Positions 32,983 to 45,456 are shown, numbered from the stretch's first letter. The stretch: DNA of 64,000 nt from Capsicum annuum (GCF_002878395.1 NC_061117.1:224715597-224779596), one strand, 5' to 3'. Translations and numbers: made by a program. Notes: a model not told the origin generated them from the letters alone.

Positions 32983-35012
32983 CTAAAAGGCATACACATG
33001 CTTCATTGAACCAGGGGTTGATTCAAAAGAAGTAACAGAAGAAGGAGAAATGTCTTCTTGATCATTGACAACTTCTTCGATGATCTCCAGAACCTCTCCC
33101 ATAGTAGGCCGCTCCTCTGGCAAACGATCAACACACTTGAGTGCTACATTTAGTAGAGGGAAAGCATACATTTCATAGTTGGAAACTTCACTATCAAACA
33201 CCTCTCCAGTCCATTCTTCCCTCACTATTGATTTCACCCACTTGACGAGGTCTAATCCTGTCTTCTCCACAACTTTACCGGTCAGCATTTCCAACAGAAT
33301 CACCCCGAAACTATAAACATCAGCTTGTTCTGTCAACGTCTTCTCAGGGGCTGTATAACCATTGTCTTTATAAAGGCAACTTTTGTTGGGGTCTATGAAT
33401 TTGCTATATCCATATTCACTTATTAAGGGCTCCTCGTTTTCGTTTAATAGTATATTTGATGGCTTAATGTTGCCATGAGGAATGACATTGCCTTTCTTAG
33501 AACTACTGTATATGTAAGCCAAACCCCTTGCCATGCCAACTGCAATTGACAGCCTTAGTTTCCATGGGAAAGTCCATTTCCCTTCTACATAATCTGCAAC
33601 AATAAAGAACAATAGTATGATACAACAACAACATACGTAGTGAAATCCTAGAAGTGAGGTCCAGGGAGGGTAGAGTGTACGCAAACCTTACCACTACCTC
33701 GTGGGAGGTAGAGAGGTCGTTTCCAAAAGACCCTCGGCTCAAGTGTAGAAAGAACAATAATATGATACAACAACAACATAGGTAGTGAAATCCCACAAGT
33801 GAGGTCTAGGGAGGGTAGAGTGTACGCAGACCTTACCACTACCTCATTTGAGGTAGAGAGGCTGTTTCCAAAAGACACTCGGCTCAAGTGTAGAAAGAAC
33901 AGTAACATGATAAAATTCTTAATTATAATTAGCTTACTTTCAAAAAGAGTTAGTAGACTTCCACTGTTCTGATATTTGTAGATGAGCATCTTTTCTTCAT
34001 TGCTAGAGTAATAAGCAACAAGTGGAAGTACATTTTGATGCTTCAAGTTCCCTATATTTCTCATCGTTCGCGAAAATTCCTTGAACCCCACTTGTAGTTT
34101 CTTGAGTCTCTTGACAGCAAAGACACCACAGCTATTAATATGTACCTTGTAGAGGCTACTACATATGCCTTGTTTTCTCAAGTTAGCTGTTGCTTCAAGA
34201 AGATCGTCCAACGTAAACTTTTCAACATCTTCCGTGAAAAAGAAAAGTTCTGATCTCTCTTCAGTGTTACATACTCCATCAACAACCTCAGCTGAGGGAG
34301 TTTTTCGTGGAGACGGGTAATTAACTACTTCTTCCTTATCCTTAGCTGTTCTAACACATCTCATGTACAAGAATACTAAAACTACAAACACAAGTACAAT
34401 TCCAAGACATGGAAGGACCCAAACCATCAGACTCATACGATGATTCTTTGTCTTTGTATTGTTACTTTCTGCAGTTGATTCTTTCACTGTTACACCTCTC
34501 AACGCTTGTAGACTCACGGTATGTTGTGAGAAAGTGAAATTGTTGTTAGAAATATTCAGTTGTTTAAGATTCTTCAGCATTGTCAAAGACTGGAGTAGTA
34601 CCAATAAATCTCCACTAAGAAAGTTGCTGCTTAGATCAAGAACAGTTAAACTTTTACACGTTGATATCGACTCAGGAACTGTCCCATGAATCTTGTTCCT
34701 AGCTAAGCTAAGAACTCGCAATTTTGAGAGTTTGCAAAGCGATTCCGCGTCAATTACTCCACCAAGATCCATGTTCTCAAGCCTTATTTCTACGACTTCA
34801 CTGGAACGTAAACTGCACTTAACACCGCGTAATTTATAGTAACAAGGGTAAGACACTAAAGCATTCTGATCAATGTTTAGTACTTTGTTTGGATCAATAG
34901 CAAGAATAAAATTGAGAAATGACTTGGATTCAGTTAACTCACCTGCATTACAGAATCTGATAAAAAGAACAGAAACTAAAACACTTACAATAAACTTGAG
35001 AAGATTGTCCAT
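32983..35012 (-). CDS. LRR receptor-like protein kinase with degenerate catalytic motifs (probable pseudokinase)
   Basis: Two exons, 35012-33938 and 33593-32983, join in frame to 1686 bp (561 residues). Order: signal peptide (about 1-23), a short extracellular part with Cys and roughly three or four leucine-rich repeats (75-160, LSKLRVLSLARNKIHG, LTVLDLSSNFLSG), one membrane helix (193-218), then a kinase-like domain (about 268-545). The ATP-site Lys is kept (FAVKRL, K301). The catalytic loop is HGNIKPSN (398-405) instead of HRD, and the DFG position reads EYG (418-420). This is the pattern of the plant 'probable inactive receptor kinase' group (LRR-III, PRK-like), which signals by binding partners at the plasma membrane. 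The LRR region is short for the family. The ligand is unknown. Confidence 0.88.
33605..33910 (-). repeat. Two tandem RTE-tail short elements in the receptor kinase intron
   Basis: On the minus strand each copy runs from GAGCCGAGTGTCTTTTGGAA or close to it, through CTCTACCTC and GTCTGCGTACACTCTACCC, to TATGTTGTTGTTG, and is followed by ATCATACTATTGTTC-like sequence. Copies are at about 33605-33760 and 33765-33910, roughly 155 bp apart. Confidence 0.8.
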
Positions 35013-35111
35013 CTATTTAGCTAGAAGATCAAATGTTGTTGTTTGACAGTTGACATGTCCATAGAAGTTGTACAAGGTTACTAAATGTGTTGACATAATT
35101 TCACTACATAG

Positions 35112-36200
35112 TACTATCCATCTTTTGGCATTTTTCTGTCTTTGTGACCTTGTTTCTATCAGAGGACAGTACACACTTGGAGTAATCGGTAAAGTTGTTA
35201 TCACGTGACCAGGAGGTCACAGGTTCTAGCCGTGTAAACAACCTCCTGTAGAACTGCACGGTAGAGCTGCATATAATAGATCCTTGTGGTCCGGCTCATT
35301 ATCCCTAAACCCCGACCATAGCAGAAACTTTAGTACATAGTATTATCCGTCTTTTGGCATTTTCTATCTTTGTGATCTTGTTCCCCTTGCATAGCGGAAA
35401 CTTTAGTACATAGCATTTTCTGTCTTTGTGATCTTGTTTTTATCAACGGGGACACTTGGAGTAACCGGTAAAGTTGTTGTCATGTGACTAGGAGGTCACA
35501 GGTTCTAGCCGTGGAAACAACCTCCTGTAGGACTGCATGGTAGAGTTGCATATAATAGACCCTTGTGGTCGGCCCATCCCCAAACCCCGAGCATAGCGGA
35601 AACTTTAGTACATAGTATTATCCGACTTTTGGCATTTTCTATCTTTGTGATCTTGTTCCTCTTGCATAGCGGAAACTTTAGTACATAGCATTTTCTATCT
35701 TTGTGATCTTGTTTTTATCAACGGGGACACTTGGAGTAACGGGTAAAGTTGTTGTCATGTGACTAGGAGGTCACAAGTTCTAGCCGTGGAAACAACCTCC
35801 TGTAGGACTGCACGGTAGAGTTGCATATAATAGACCCTTGTGGTCGACCCATCCCCAAATCCCGAGCATAGCGGAAACTTTAGTACATAGTATTATCCAT
35901 CTTTTGGCATTTTTCTGTCTTTGTGACCTTGTTTCTAACTGCATGGTAGCGCTGCATATAATAGACTCTTGTGGTCCAGCCCATCCCCAAAGCCCGACCA
36001 TACCCGAAACTTTAGTGCACCATGACCTTGTTTCTATCAAAGGACACACTTGGAGTAACCAGTAAAGTTGATGTCACGTGACCAGGAGGTCTCGGGTTCT
36101 AGCCGTGTAGAACTGCACGGTGGAGCTGCATATAATAGACCCTCTTGGTCCGGCCCATCCCCAAATCCTGAGCACAGCGAAAACTTTAGTGCATCAAGAA
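35112..36200. repeat. SINE-containing satellite upstream of the receptor kinase (four units, about 275 bp)
   Basis: The marker TAYTATCCRTCTTTTGGCAT starts near 35112, 35341, 35616 and 35891 (229, 275 and 275 bp apart). Each unit contains a TS SINE: TTGGAGTAACCGGTAAAGTT, ATGTGACTAGGAGGTCACAGG, TTCTAGCCGTGG, CTTGTGGTC and CATAGCGGAAACTTTAGTAC. The fourth SINE ends near 36200. SINE and flank were therefore amplified together as a tandem array in the 5' flank of the minus-strand gene. Confidence 0.8.
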
Positions 36201-36534
36201 ACAATTTGGTCATAGTTTCCAATGTTTCCATGTTATGACTTGATCTCAAACCTACCTTGTAATATTCATTACACACTTTTGTTTATAGTGTAATGACAAG
36301 GAATTGGAGTTGGATAAGACAATGATCATATCTTTTCTGAACATTACAAGGTTGTTGGTGTCTTTACTGTTGGAAGCATTAGGAGTTCAAGATTTGTGTT
36401 AAAAGAAAACAAAAATCAACATGTTTATCAATTTAGGCATCCAAAAAAATACTCCCTCCGTCCCAAAATAAGTGTGCGCTTTTAACCCATTTCACGTTCA
36501 TAAAGAAAAACAAATAAAAGATATAGTTTACAAA
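36201..36534. other. Intergenic DNA with a Stowaway terminus
   Basis: No gene. A TACTCCCTCCGTCCCAAAAT terminus at about 36451 marks the start of a MITE whose other end is probably the CAAATACTCCCTCTGTCCGAG near 37230, so the element at 36535-37165 would be nested in it. Confidence 0.45.
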
Positions 36535-37165
36535 GAGCCCGTTTGGATAAGATTAAAAAAATAGTTTTTTAGCTTAAGTGATTGAAAATTTAAAATAAGT
36601 GCTTATAAATTTTTGGATAGAAGTGTTGAAACTGAAAAAAAGTTGTTCATGCGTTTGGTAAACAAGTGATGTTAAATACTTTTTTGTCGTTAAAATGATT
36701 TAAATGTCCTTAAAGTTGTTAACACCATAAATAAGGTGAATTATTTATAATTTTTAATTTTAAAATAAAATTTTTGAACAAACCTCCGATTAATGATGGA
36801 TTCGATGAAAACAAAGAAGAAAGATGAAGAGGAAATTGGAGGGAAGAGATGAAGCGAAGAGGCAAGAGAAAAAGAAAAAAATATATATTTAAGGGCTACA
36901 AGTTTAGGATATTGTTGGAATTGGAGGAAAATATAGGGGATAAAAAGGTAAATGTTTTGATCAAATCTAAAAGAATTTTAATCTAAAAAATAAAAAACTG
37001 GGGGTACGCAAAAAAGTGGGGGCACCCAGCTTCTTACTTTTTGATTCTTTTAATCAGTTTTTAGCTTTTTTTATAAGTACTTTTTAGTTTTACCAAACAC
37101 CTTAAAAAGCTAAAAAAGAGATTAAAAGATAATTGACCAGATTTTAATCCTACCCAAACGGGCTC
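36535..37165. mobile_element. TIR element, about 630 bp, ends GAGCCCGTTTGG/CCAAACGGGCTC
   Basis: The terminal inverted repeats extend about 23 bp with few mismatches, and words such as AGTGCTTATAAA and AAAAAGCTAAAAA recur inverted inside. The flanks TAGTTTAC and TAAGTTAC are only a poor 8-bp match, so hAT membership is likely but not shown. No coding capacity. Confidence 0.55.
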
Positions 37166-37414
37166 TAAGTTACCGTTATTTATTAGATGTTTCTTGAGAA
37201 TTGAACACTATTAAAAAGTAATTGGAAGCAAATACTCCCTCTGTCCGAGAACTCAATCAAATTCACCAGAAATCAAATTAAATCTACAATAGAATAACTC
37301 GATGATCAATCAAATAAAGAAAATAACACAAGCAATTCGTGTATCCACCCAGTAAAGTGAGGCTTTTATTAGTAACTTGTTGGCTAGTTTTGTAGGTACA
37401 AAAGGTGATATAAG

Positions 37415-37980
37415 GGAGAATATCAATCTTTACTTTGTCCATTTTTCTATTGCACGTGAATTAAGATGTAATGATAGGGATAATTTTATCATATTACGCT
37501 CTGAATATAATAAATTTAATATTTTGATAAATACATTAGATAACGAATAATATTTAATGTAAAGGGTAAAATGAATAAAAATATGTAAATTATTCACTCG
37601 TTTTATAAACCGAACAAGTATTATTAGACATTCCAAATAAAAATGGAGTATCTAATAATTATCTTTTTTGTTGAAAGATGTGGCAAAAATATTACTCCCT
37701 CCGATCAAAATAAGTGTCGCTTTAGCAAAAAAAATTTGTACTCCCTCCGTTCATCTTACTTGTCTAGATTTCTATTTTGTAATGTTTAATAATACTTGTC
37801 CAGTTTATAAAATGAGTGGATAATTTACCTATTTTTATCCATTTTACCCTTAGTATTAAATACAATACATCACTCATTACATTTTTCAAGCAAAAAAATT
37901 ATTATATTCAAAGAGTGATAATAGTAAAATCACCCCTCTATTTATTATTTCTTAAAACATGTGTAAATCAAACGTGAAGT
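37415..37980. repeat. Head-to-head inverted pair of the same MITE
   Basis: The left copy (about 37420-37650, minus) and right copy (about 37740-37975, plus) share TAATACTTGTCCAGTTTATA, AATGAGTGGATAATTTAC and TTTATTCATTTTACCCTT-like words. The spacer of about 90 bp has a Stowaway terminus (TACTCCCTCCGATCAAAATA). A transcript through it could fold into a hairpin with arms of about 230 bp. Confidence 0.65.
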
Positions 37981-40866
37981 GATCCCAAAATTAAATTTTG
38001 TGTCAAGAGATCCCAAAATGTCATTTTATTCTATCCAATTTGTAAGTGGTCAAGAAATTTTATTTTCTTCTATTTTACGAGCAAAAATTTTACCTAGTAA
38101 ATGTCTTAAATTTGACACAAAATTTAAGAAAATAATTATTAAGCTGTTAAGTGCAAAGAATGCAAGGATTTGGAAGTGGACTTGGCTTATGTGATTATTT
38201 CATTAATCTTAATTCTTAAACTATAATTAAACGAGTTCTCATCCGCAAAAACTTTCAATAATAGGAAAATAAAACTTTGATCATAATTTTTTGATATGCA
38301 AGGCATTTAATGAAACAAAATCTTTTGAATCTTTTAAAATTAAAGAGGTCATATGGTTAATGATAAAGGATAATAATTTTAGGATTGAATGTGAGAGGCA
38401 ATAATTTATTTGTATTTAATATTTATATCAATTTAATAAATACATAACACATGTTTTCACATATAGTTTCACTTAACCATTAGAAATTAATATGTTTTGA
38501 TATAAATATTAATTGTGACTAAGTTTTTAGCAATATGAGATTATTTAATCCCGTGTTTTATTAAATTTTAACGTCAGTATAAACAATTATAGAATTAACA
38601 TACCTTAATTTTGATACTATTTTTATATTATAATTAATATGAAATAATAATTTTAGGATTGACTATCCCCTTGAAACAATTGAATGACCAAAATTTCCTT
38701 CTTTCAAAGCTATTCTCCCAAATTATTTAAGGATGTGAAAGTTAAATTGCAAATGAATGTTTATTCAAATTTATCTACTATAGAATTAAATATATATTAT
38801 ATGTATATCTTGTACTTTATTTCGATGAATCATATATTATACGTTCGATAATTAATCTCGTTATCATTAATTCATGTACTATAATTTTGATATAGTTTGT
38901 AAAATTTGGTTCGAGCTTTGAGTACGAAGAAAATTCTAGTGCAAGCGTTACCTTCAGAATGAGTCTTGCGATGCGTGATCCAAATTAATTGGAAATCTAG
39001 TTCAGGTATCAGACACCGTGTGGAAAACAAAAAAAAATATAGTTTGTAAATCAAATATTCTAATTTCTACAATAGAATTATCATTAATTGTAAAATAAAA
39101 AATTTAATAAATTGGAAAAAAAATACTAACACTCTTTTTAAATAAGCAACCGAGACTACTACCATCAAATATTATGGTGAAATGGTAAATAGGATTATAG
39201 TCATTGATATGAAAACGTTTTTAGTAGAAAGCGCTTTACTTAAATATCGAACTTTTTTATGTGAATTCGAATTAGTCAAAGTTTAATTTGAATACCTGAC
39301 ATCGAATTAGTCGAAAAGACCGTTATTGGACCCCACAAGACGGTTGACACTTGTGAAGAAATTATTATGGAGCATAATGGTAAATGGCCCTACGTCTTCT
39401 AAAATCAACTTGGTCCTTTAGACCTTTTCTTACTTTTCTTTTTCAAGCTTTTTCTTTTTTTCCAACTAGTGCTAATACTTTTCCCCTTTATTCATCTTTT
39501 TATATTTTTAATTTAGTGATTGACATTTGATTTTAGGATTCGATTAATTTGAATTCAGTTGGAAGTTCATTTGAAAGTAAAGTGCTTTATATGAAAAGTA
39601 ACTCCATTCTCAAGATACACATTTCAAATTTTGATTAAAGATAAAGTACTTAAATCTAATTAATTCAGAGTCGACATGTTGGAGCATAGATCACACTCGA
39701 AGGTGGTAGCTGAACTTGCCATAGAGTTCAAGAACGGGAAAGCCATTTATTGATTGTAAGGAAAGAAGCAAGCAAAACTATCTATTATAGAGATAAAATA
39801 CTTTCAATTAAAACGACTTTATTTTCAAAACTTGAAGTAATACTTCTATCATAATACGATGATGATATGATACGATGTTAAATGAATAAATAGTGATTCA
39901 TATATCTGAACTCAACTTATTCAAAAATGAGACGCAATTATTATTGTTATTTTCAAACTTCTCATTAAGTTTTTTTTTTTTTTTTTTTTAAATACTTAGC
40001 ACTCTCCAAGACAAATCTTGGTGGAGGTATCTATTGATTTATTCAATTTTGAATTTTGATTTGATTTGTTAAAGTGGGAAATGGAAATGCAACACACACG
40101 CCAACAAATTTTATTGGACTTTTAATTTATTTATTAGTTTTAGATTATTTTTTTAAAAGTTAACAATGGGATTTGTTTTAGTCCAACAAATTGAGAATGG
40201 GACAGCATGGCGACAACTTGAGTATGTCAATTACTTTGCTTCCACACCATGTTTTATTTTAGTAATAATAATAAAAGCCACTACATTATGCCAAAAGGCA
40301 ATTTTTAGCCTTCTTGCTTGCTTCTTAATTCTTAAAATTTGAATCAATCAATCCCATTCTAAAGTTCTGACACAAATACACCAACCAATAGTTCCAATTC
40401 CAAAATTTTGACTTGCCCCATTTTTTTGAAGGTTTAGTTGTCCTACCACTTCAAGGGGTATGAAAAGATAGTTTATGGTAAAAATTTGCATTGAGTGTTT
40501 ACGTCAAACTGACATATGAGTTAATATATACTCTTGTACCAATATATACAATTCTAGTAGTTGATCATGGATAGCTATGCATTTTCACTACCGTTAGTTT
40601 AGTTCATGGTAAAAAGTTGCATAGAGTTTAGTACAAACCGACTCGAGTTAGTATATATTCTTTAAGGGTATGTACACTTCTAGTACTTGATCATGAATAG
40701 TTACATATTTTCACTTCGTTAAATTATTTAACCAAAGTAATACTTCAAGCCAAAATCTTCATTTTTTTCGATGTGAAGGAGATAAAATGAAATTGAAAGA
40801 GACTATTATGAGGTAAAGAGATGAAAAGAGTGAATTGGCATTAAGAAAGAATACAACACCAAATGT
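37981..40866. other. AT-rich intergenic DNA
   Basis: No gene recognised. Contents: a dispersed repeat at about 38922-39042 (CTTCAGAATGAGTCTTGCGA, then GATCCAAATTAATTGGAAAT and CAGACACCGTGTGGAAAAC), a partial related copy at about 39250-39305, a T run of about 24 at 39969-39992, and a local duplication with TTCACTACCGTTAGTTTAG and TAGTACTTGATCATGAATAG words near 40480-40720. Confidence 0.45.
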
Positions 40867-41075
40867 ATGTACAAATTACATCACCAAAATCCACTCTTTC
40901 TATTGTTTCTCTTTTGCAATAGTTTCATAAAAAAGCAAAACCATTTTCTTTTCTTCTTTTTTGGAAGAAAAGGCAAAAAAACACTATTAGCACACAAATC
41001 ATCACCAAAACTCCACACCAAAAAACTAATACAACTAACTAACATACTTACTAGCAACTAATAGCAATGGCTGAG

Positions 41076-43526
41076 CTAGGCAGGCCAATAGTTGTTACTA
41101 GTCCACTCTTCATCGTCATTTTCGTCATCATCGTCGTTAATGTCGCGAAAGAAAGGGTCTTGAAGGAGATCAGAAGCAGAGGGTCTAACTCTAGGCTGAG
41201 CAAGACACTTCTCAATGAAGTGCTTGACCTCGGGATCTTTGACCTTGTACATCGCCTTAGGCCTCACTCCGGATATTACCTTCTTGTAAATCTTCACCAC
41301 GTTATCACACTCACTGTAAGGCAGTTCCAACGTCACCATCTCCAAAACACACATCCCAAATGAGTAGATATCGATCAGCTCTGTGTAATCCTCATCATAC
41401 AACTCCGGTGCCATGAACTCCGGGGTTCCAAGAACTGAATGTGCTGAATGACTCTTCCCTACTATCGTTGCAAAACCCAAATCACCAATCTTAACCTGTT
41501 TCAACACAACGCGAATAAAGCTCGTACCAGTCATACTTCTTTCGAAATTCTAAAGTTCATGAAGAAGCAAGCGAAAACAAGGATATCAAAAAAGACTAAC
41601 ATGAATCAAATAAAAACCAAATCTTTTTTTTCTTTCCAAGTCAAAAGAAGTAAATAACAATTGGCGAAATGAATGTTTCTGCATGTGAACGACACAATAA
41701 TGTTCATATAATAAATACTTCCTCAAAGGTATAATAATCAACATTATCCTTTTTTGGTTGGACAAATAGCTATGACATAGAAGAATTAATAAAACTATTT
41801 CTCAATGAAGATAAGGCTAATGCTAACAATAACAGATACTAATATGTACGCAAACCTTACCCATATCTTTGCAGGATAGAGAGGTTCTTTCTGATAGACC
41901 CTCACTCGACAAAACATGATAGAACAACAGATAAAGCAACAACAACAATATACAGTGTAATGGGTACATAACCTACCTCAGAGGTAGAGAGGTCAGATAG
42001 ACCCTCGCTCGGCAAAACATGATAGAACAACAGATAAAGCAGCAACAACAATATACAGCGTAACGGGTACATAACCCTATCTCAGAGATAGAGAGTTGTT
42101 TCCGATAGACCCTCCACTCGAGGAAAACAGTTCAACACAATCCAAAAAGAGAATAAACGAAAGTAAAAGCACCACAAATCATACTAAACATCAATAACAA
42201 AAATCGAATGACAAGAAACTACACGCGCTCAATAACATACCTGCCCAATATTGCCATTAATGAAGACATTACTGCAATTGAGATCCCTATGAATAACACA
42301 AGGTTCATGTGTATGCAAATAATCCAATCCCTTAAGAATCTGCTTAGACCATTTCTTCAAAGCCTTCATCGATACATGCTTATGCTTATTCCTATACTCT
42401 CTCAAATTCCCCGATGTACACACCTCCGTTATGAAATTCAAAGTATTCCTTTTCTCATCCCTCCAAACTGAGTACAATGCGATTATGTTCTTATGCTTTA
42501 ACGTCTTCAATAACCTCACCTCCGAATATAACCGATCAATCACCTGTTGATCATCGATGAAATTACGCAATTTCACTTGGTTCCATGCTACTTCAATGCC
42601 TTCTTCTTGATCAAATGCTCTGTACACTTTCTTCACTGCTCCATAACCTAATAGCTCGTCGTACCGCCCGTATCGACCTGTCGGGTCGAGTTCAACGAAT
42701 GGCTCCGATTCCCGATCCTGATCCACATTCACGCTCTGCACCTTCAACCATGAATTAAAAAAAAAACACCTAATTAGTTCAAATTTTCACCAAAATTGAA
42801 GTTTTAAAACACTTTTTATAGTAAAAACAAGTAAAATTCAAGCTATTCGAATCGAAAACAGATATCAAAACTTTTTTTTTTTTGAACTTTTAAATTAAAA
42901 AATAGAGATTTAAAAAAAAAATCGATTTTTATCAATAAAAACTGAATTTAAAGTGACAAGTCAGATTTTCTTCAAAATTGACACTTTTTGCAACAAAAAA
43001 ACAGCTAAAATCCAAGCTATTCGAATGGAGACAAATCAAAAAACAATGTTTTTGAACTCAGAGATTTTAAAAAATAGCAAAAAAAATTAAAAATCGATTT
43101 TTCAAAGTTTAAACCTTTGGATTTATCAAAAAAAACAGAGACTCCTCAAACTTTCTCCTTAAGTCTCCAAAATTGAACTTTTCTTTACGCTTTTTAAAGC
43201 AAAACTACTAAAATTCAAGCTACTCGACTAGAGAACAAATCTCAAAACAACGATTTTGAACTCTTAGATTTAAAAAAAAAATACCTTTGAATTTATCACT
43301 AAAAACAGTAACTCATCAAATTTTCTTCAAAATTCACCAAAATTGAACTCTTTTTGTACACTTTTTATATCAAACACATCGAAAATTCAAAGTATTCAAA
43401 TAAAAAACAAATATCAAAACAACTGTATGAAATAAAATTGAAAAAAATCATTGACTAAACTGGATTTATCGATAAAAACAGAAACTTTATATTAAAAAAA
43501 AATATATTTATATATATATTTACCAT
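41076..43526 (-). CDS. WNK (with-no-lysine) protein kinase, WNK11-like
   Basis: Exons: 43526-43524 (the ATG alone, followed by donor GTAAAT), 42735-42241 and 41495-41076. The join is 918 bp, 305 residues, a short WNK near the length of Arabidopsis WNK11, which it resembles throughout ([46 protein letters not shown]). The usual strand-3 Lys is replaced (Asn53 in VAWN) and the catalytic Lys is in the glycine loop (K36 in GYGAVKKVY), the defining WNK trait. HRDLNCSN (150-157) and DLG (171-173) look active. The C-terminus is acidic. WNKs are cytosolic Ser/Thr kinases linked to osmotic and flowering-time signalling. A second acceptor 6 bp upstream (exon 2 from 42741) is also in frame and would add Val-Gln. 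Confidence 0.9.
41850..42125 (-). repeat. Three RTE-tail short elements in WNK intron 2
   Basis: Read on the minus strand, each copy has GGGTCTATC, CTCTCTAC or CTCTCTATC, and a GTTGTTGTTG tail. The two right-hand copies are tandem with a unit near 113 bp (GCAAAACATGATAGAACAAC recurs). The third, left copy is more diverged. Confidence 0.7.
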
Positions 43527-43594
43527 TAAGTGCGAACGTTACGGAATTTCGTCGTCTTCTTCAACGAACAAAAAAGCAAAAAAGCTGAATTATT

Positions 43595-43620
43595 TCTCTT
43601 TTTTTTTTTTTTTTTTTTTC
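43595..43620. repeat. Poly-T tract in the WNK 5' flank
   Basis: A run of about 23 T on the plus strand lies some 70 bp upstream of the WNK start codon, so it is a poly-A tract on the coding strand. Confidence 0.9.
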
Positions 43621-43739
43621 TAACGAAACGGAATAATAGGGCAATGGAAAAAAGAAAAGTTGAAGGGTTTATAGCAGCTGATATTTATAGGACAATGTTA
43701 ACTATGGTTAAGTTTAGACTTTCAGTTGACGAAAATTGA

Positions 43740-45448
43740 ATTAACCATGGTTAAGGTTTGGTTTAGTAGTTGTTAGTCATTTAATTACTTGGATTAGGTG
43801 AAAATTAGATTATTACTATTTAGAATCCGGATTACACGTGGGAAAGTATCTTGGAGTATTAAATATTGCTTAGTAAAACGTGAATTCTATTGTATTTGGA
43901 AGACTATTTTTAACCGATCATACAAATAATAGAAAAAAAAGAATATGATTATGTCTTATAAATGATCGGATAAATAATACCTGACTAATTAATATCTTCA
44001 ATAAAATATGAAATAATTTATTCGAGAACTATTATATCTTATACCTCACACTAAACGATACCTAAAAGTTTCTTATTTGAGCAAAAATTTTCATAGTTTT
44101 AGAATAAGGTCGGGAGGATATTATGGAGGAGAGTCATTTATATTAATTGATAAATAAAGATCCAAGAGGACTGACTATCTTTCTCTTTACTTACGCAATT
44201 TCTTTCTTTGTTGTTGAAGGAGTCTTTTCTTTTTTGGCTGCTCCCGCGACAAGTTCTTTTCGGTATTGTAATAATATTGCTTGCCACTCTTCGGTCCGGT
44301 AAACCAACTCCAACCAAGCCCAACACTTAAGACGGTACTACTTCAACATTCAATCGCTGCTGGACAAACTTGGGGTAACAATCTCGGTAGCAAAATCGAT
44401 AATATCCGAGAACGGTACCATCGAGTTTGCTAAGAGATTTTGGACTAAGGATATGCAAATAGACTTATCGCCAATTTCTCTTAGGGCATTAACTGCTTGT
44501 CGAAATATGGAAATATGATTTGGAGGATCATTTCCTTAATTATAGTTTACTCTTTAAATAAGCTAAATGCACGAGCCTTAAAATCATAGTTAAAAAGAAG
44601 GACGACTTGTTTTCGAGTCGAGATTTAAAGAATATATTGAAGGATCATTCGTTAAATATATTTTACTCTTTAAAAAAGCTTAATACAAGTAGTCTTAGAT
44701 AAAGATCGAAATGGTTTAAAAAAAAAAGGACAACATGTTTCTGAGTCAAGATTTAAGGAATAAGATTATGGTTTGAAAGTTTTCACACATTAGTAAAAAG
44801 CATAATTTTTTAATAAGGTTTGGGAGGATATTATCATATTATGGAAGTGCGTCATAAATTCATTGACAAATATAGATAAAAGTATGGAAACAGCATGGGA
44901 TGATCATTCTTTGCTTCTAACTCCTTACACTTTAGGTGAGTACAACAAATCTCAAACACGAAGTCTTAGACCAATATCATAACGGTTCATTCACGAGTAT
45001 TAATAAAGAATTTTCGAAAAAGTTAAAGATTAATAATCTATTTCAACTTTCACTCTCGTGCAATATCAAATTTGATTTTCAGAATTCTTATTGTTGCTTA
45101 TCATCACATAGGACCAATCATAAGAATAGAATGTTCTATTTTGTAAACACGTGTAACTGAGAGAGTCGTCATATTAACGTCAATAGAAAATTACACAATT
45201 ATAGTAGTTTATGACTTTTTCAATCCGCCGAAATGGAATGTTTTTCAATTAGTAACTGTTTTATGTCTTTAAGGCCCATCAATGCTAATCATTGGCCCAA
45301 AAATTTAGCAATTCGTTGATGTCGTGGCCCTCAAAGTTTAGATGGCCTTTTACCAAAGGTTAGATTTGCATAAGATAGCCAATTGTATGTAACTATTTAA
45401 GTTATAATTCATATTTTAGCCTATTGGCAAATTTCAGAAATGGTTATT
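43740..45448. other. Intergenic DNA with diverged direct repeats
   Basis: Two repeats are visible. AATAAGGTYKGGGAGGATATTAT occurs near 44103 and 44811. A block of about 125 bp with GGAGGATCATT, TTTACTCTTTAAA and CGAGTCGAGATTTAAAG-like words is tandem at about 44518-44640 and 44642-44765. A minus-strand open frame at 44326-44138 gives a basic peptide I do not recognise and would not call a gene. Confidence 0.45.
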
Positions 45449-45456
45449 GCTCTTCC

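Noticed and set aside
35780..36276. Open frames in the SINE satellite
   Set aside because: They repeat with the satellite unit, so they are by-products of the array.
36535..37165. hAT target duplication TAGTTTAC/TAAGTTAC
   Set aside because: Two mismatches in eight bases; too weak to assert, so the element is listed without a firm superfamily.
44138..44326. Basic 62-residue minus-strand frame
   Set aside because: No recognised domain, no flanking splice signals and no ATG context. Could be a decayed gene fragment but not supportable.
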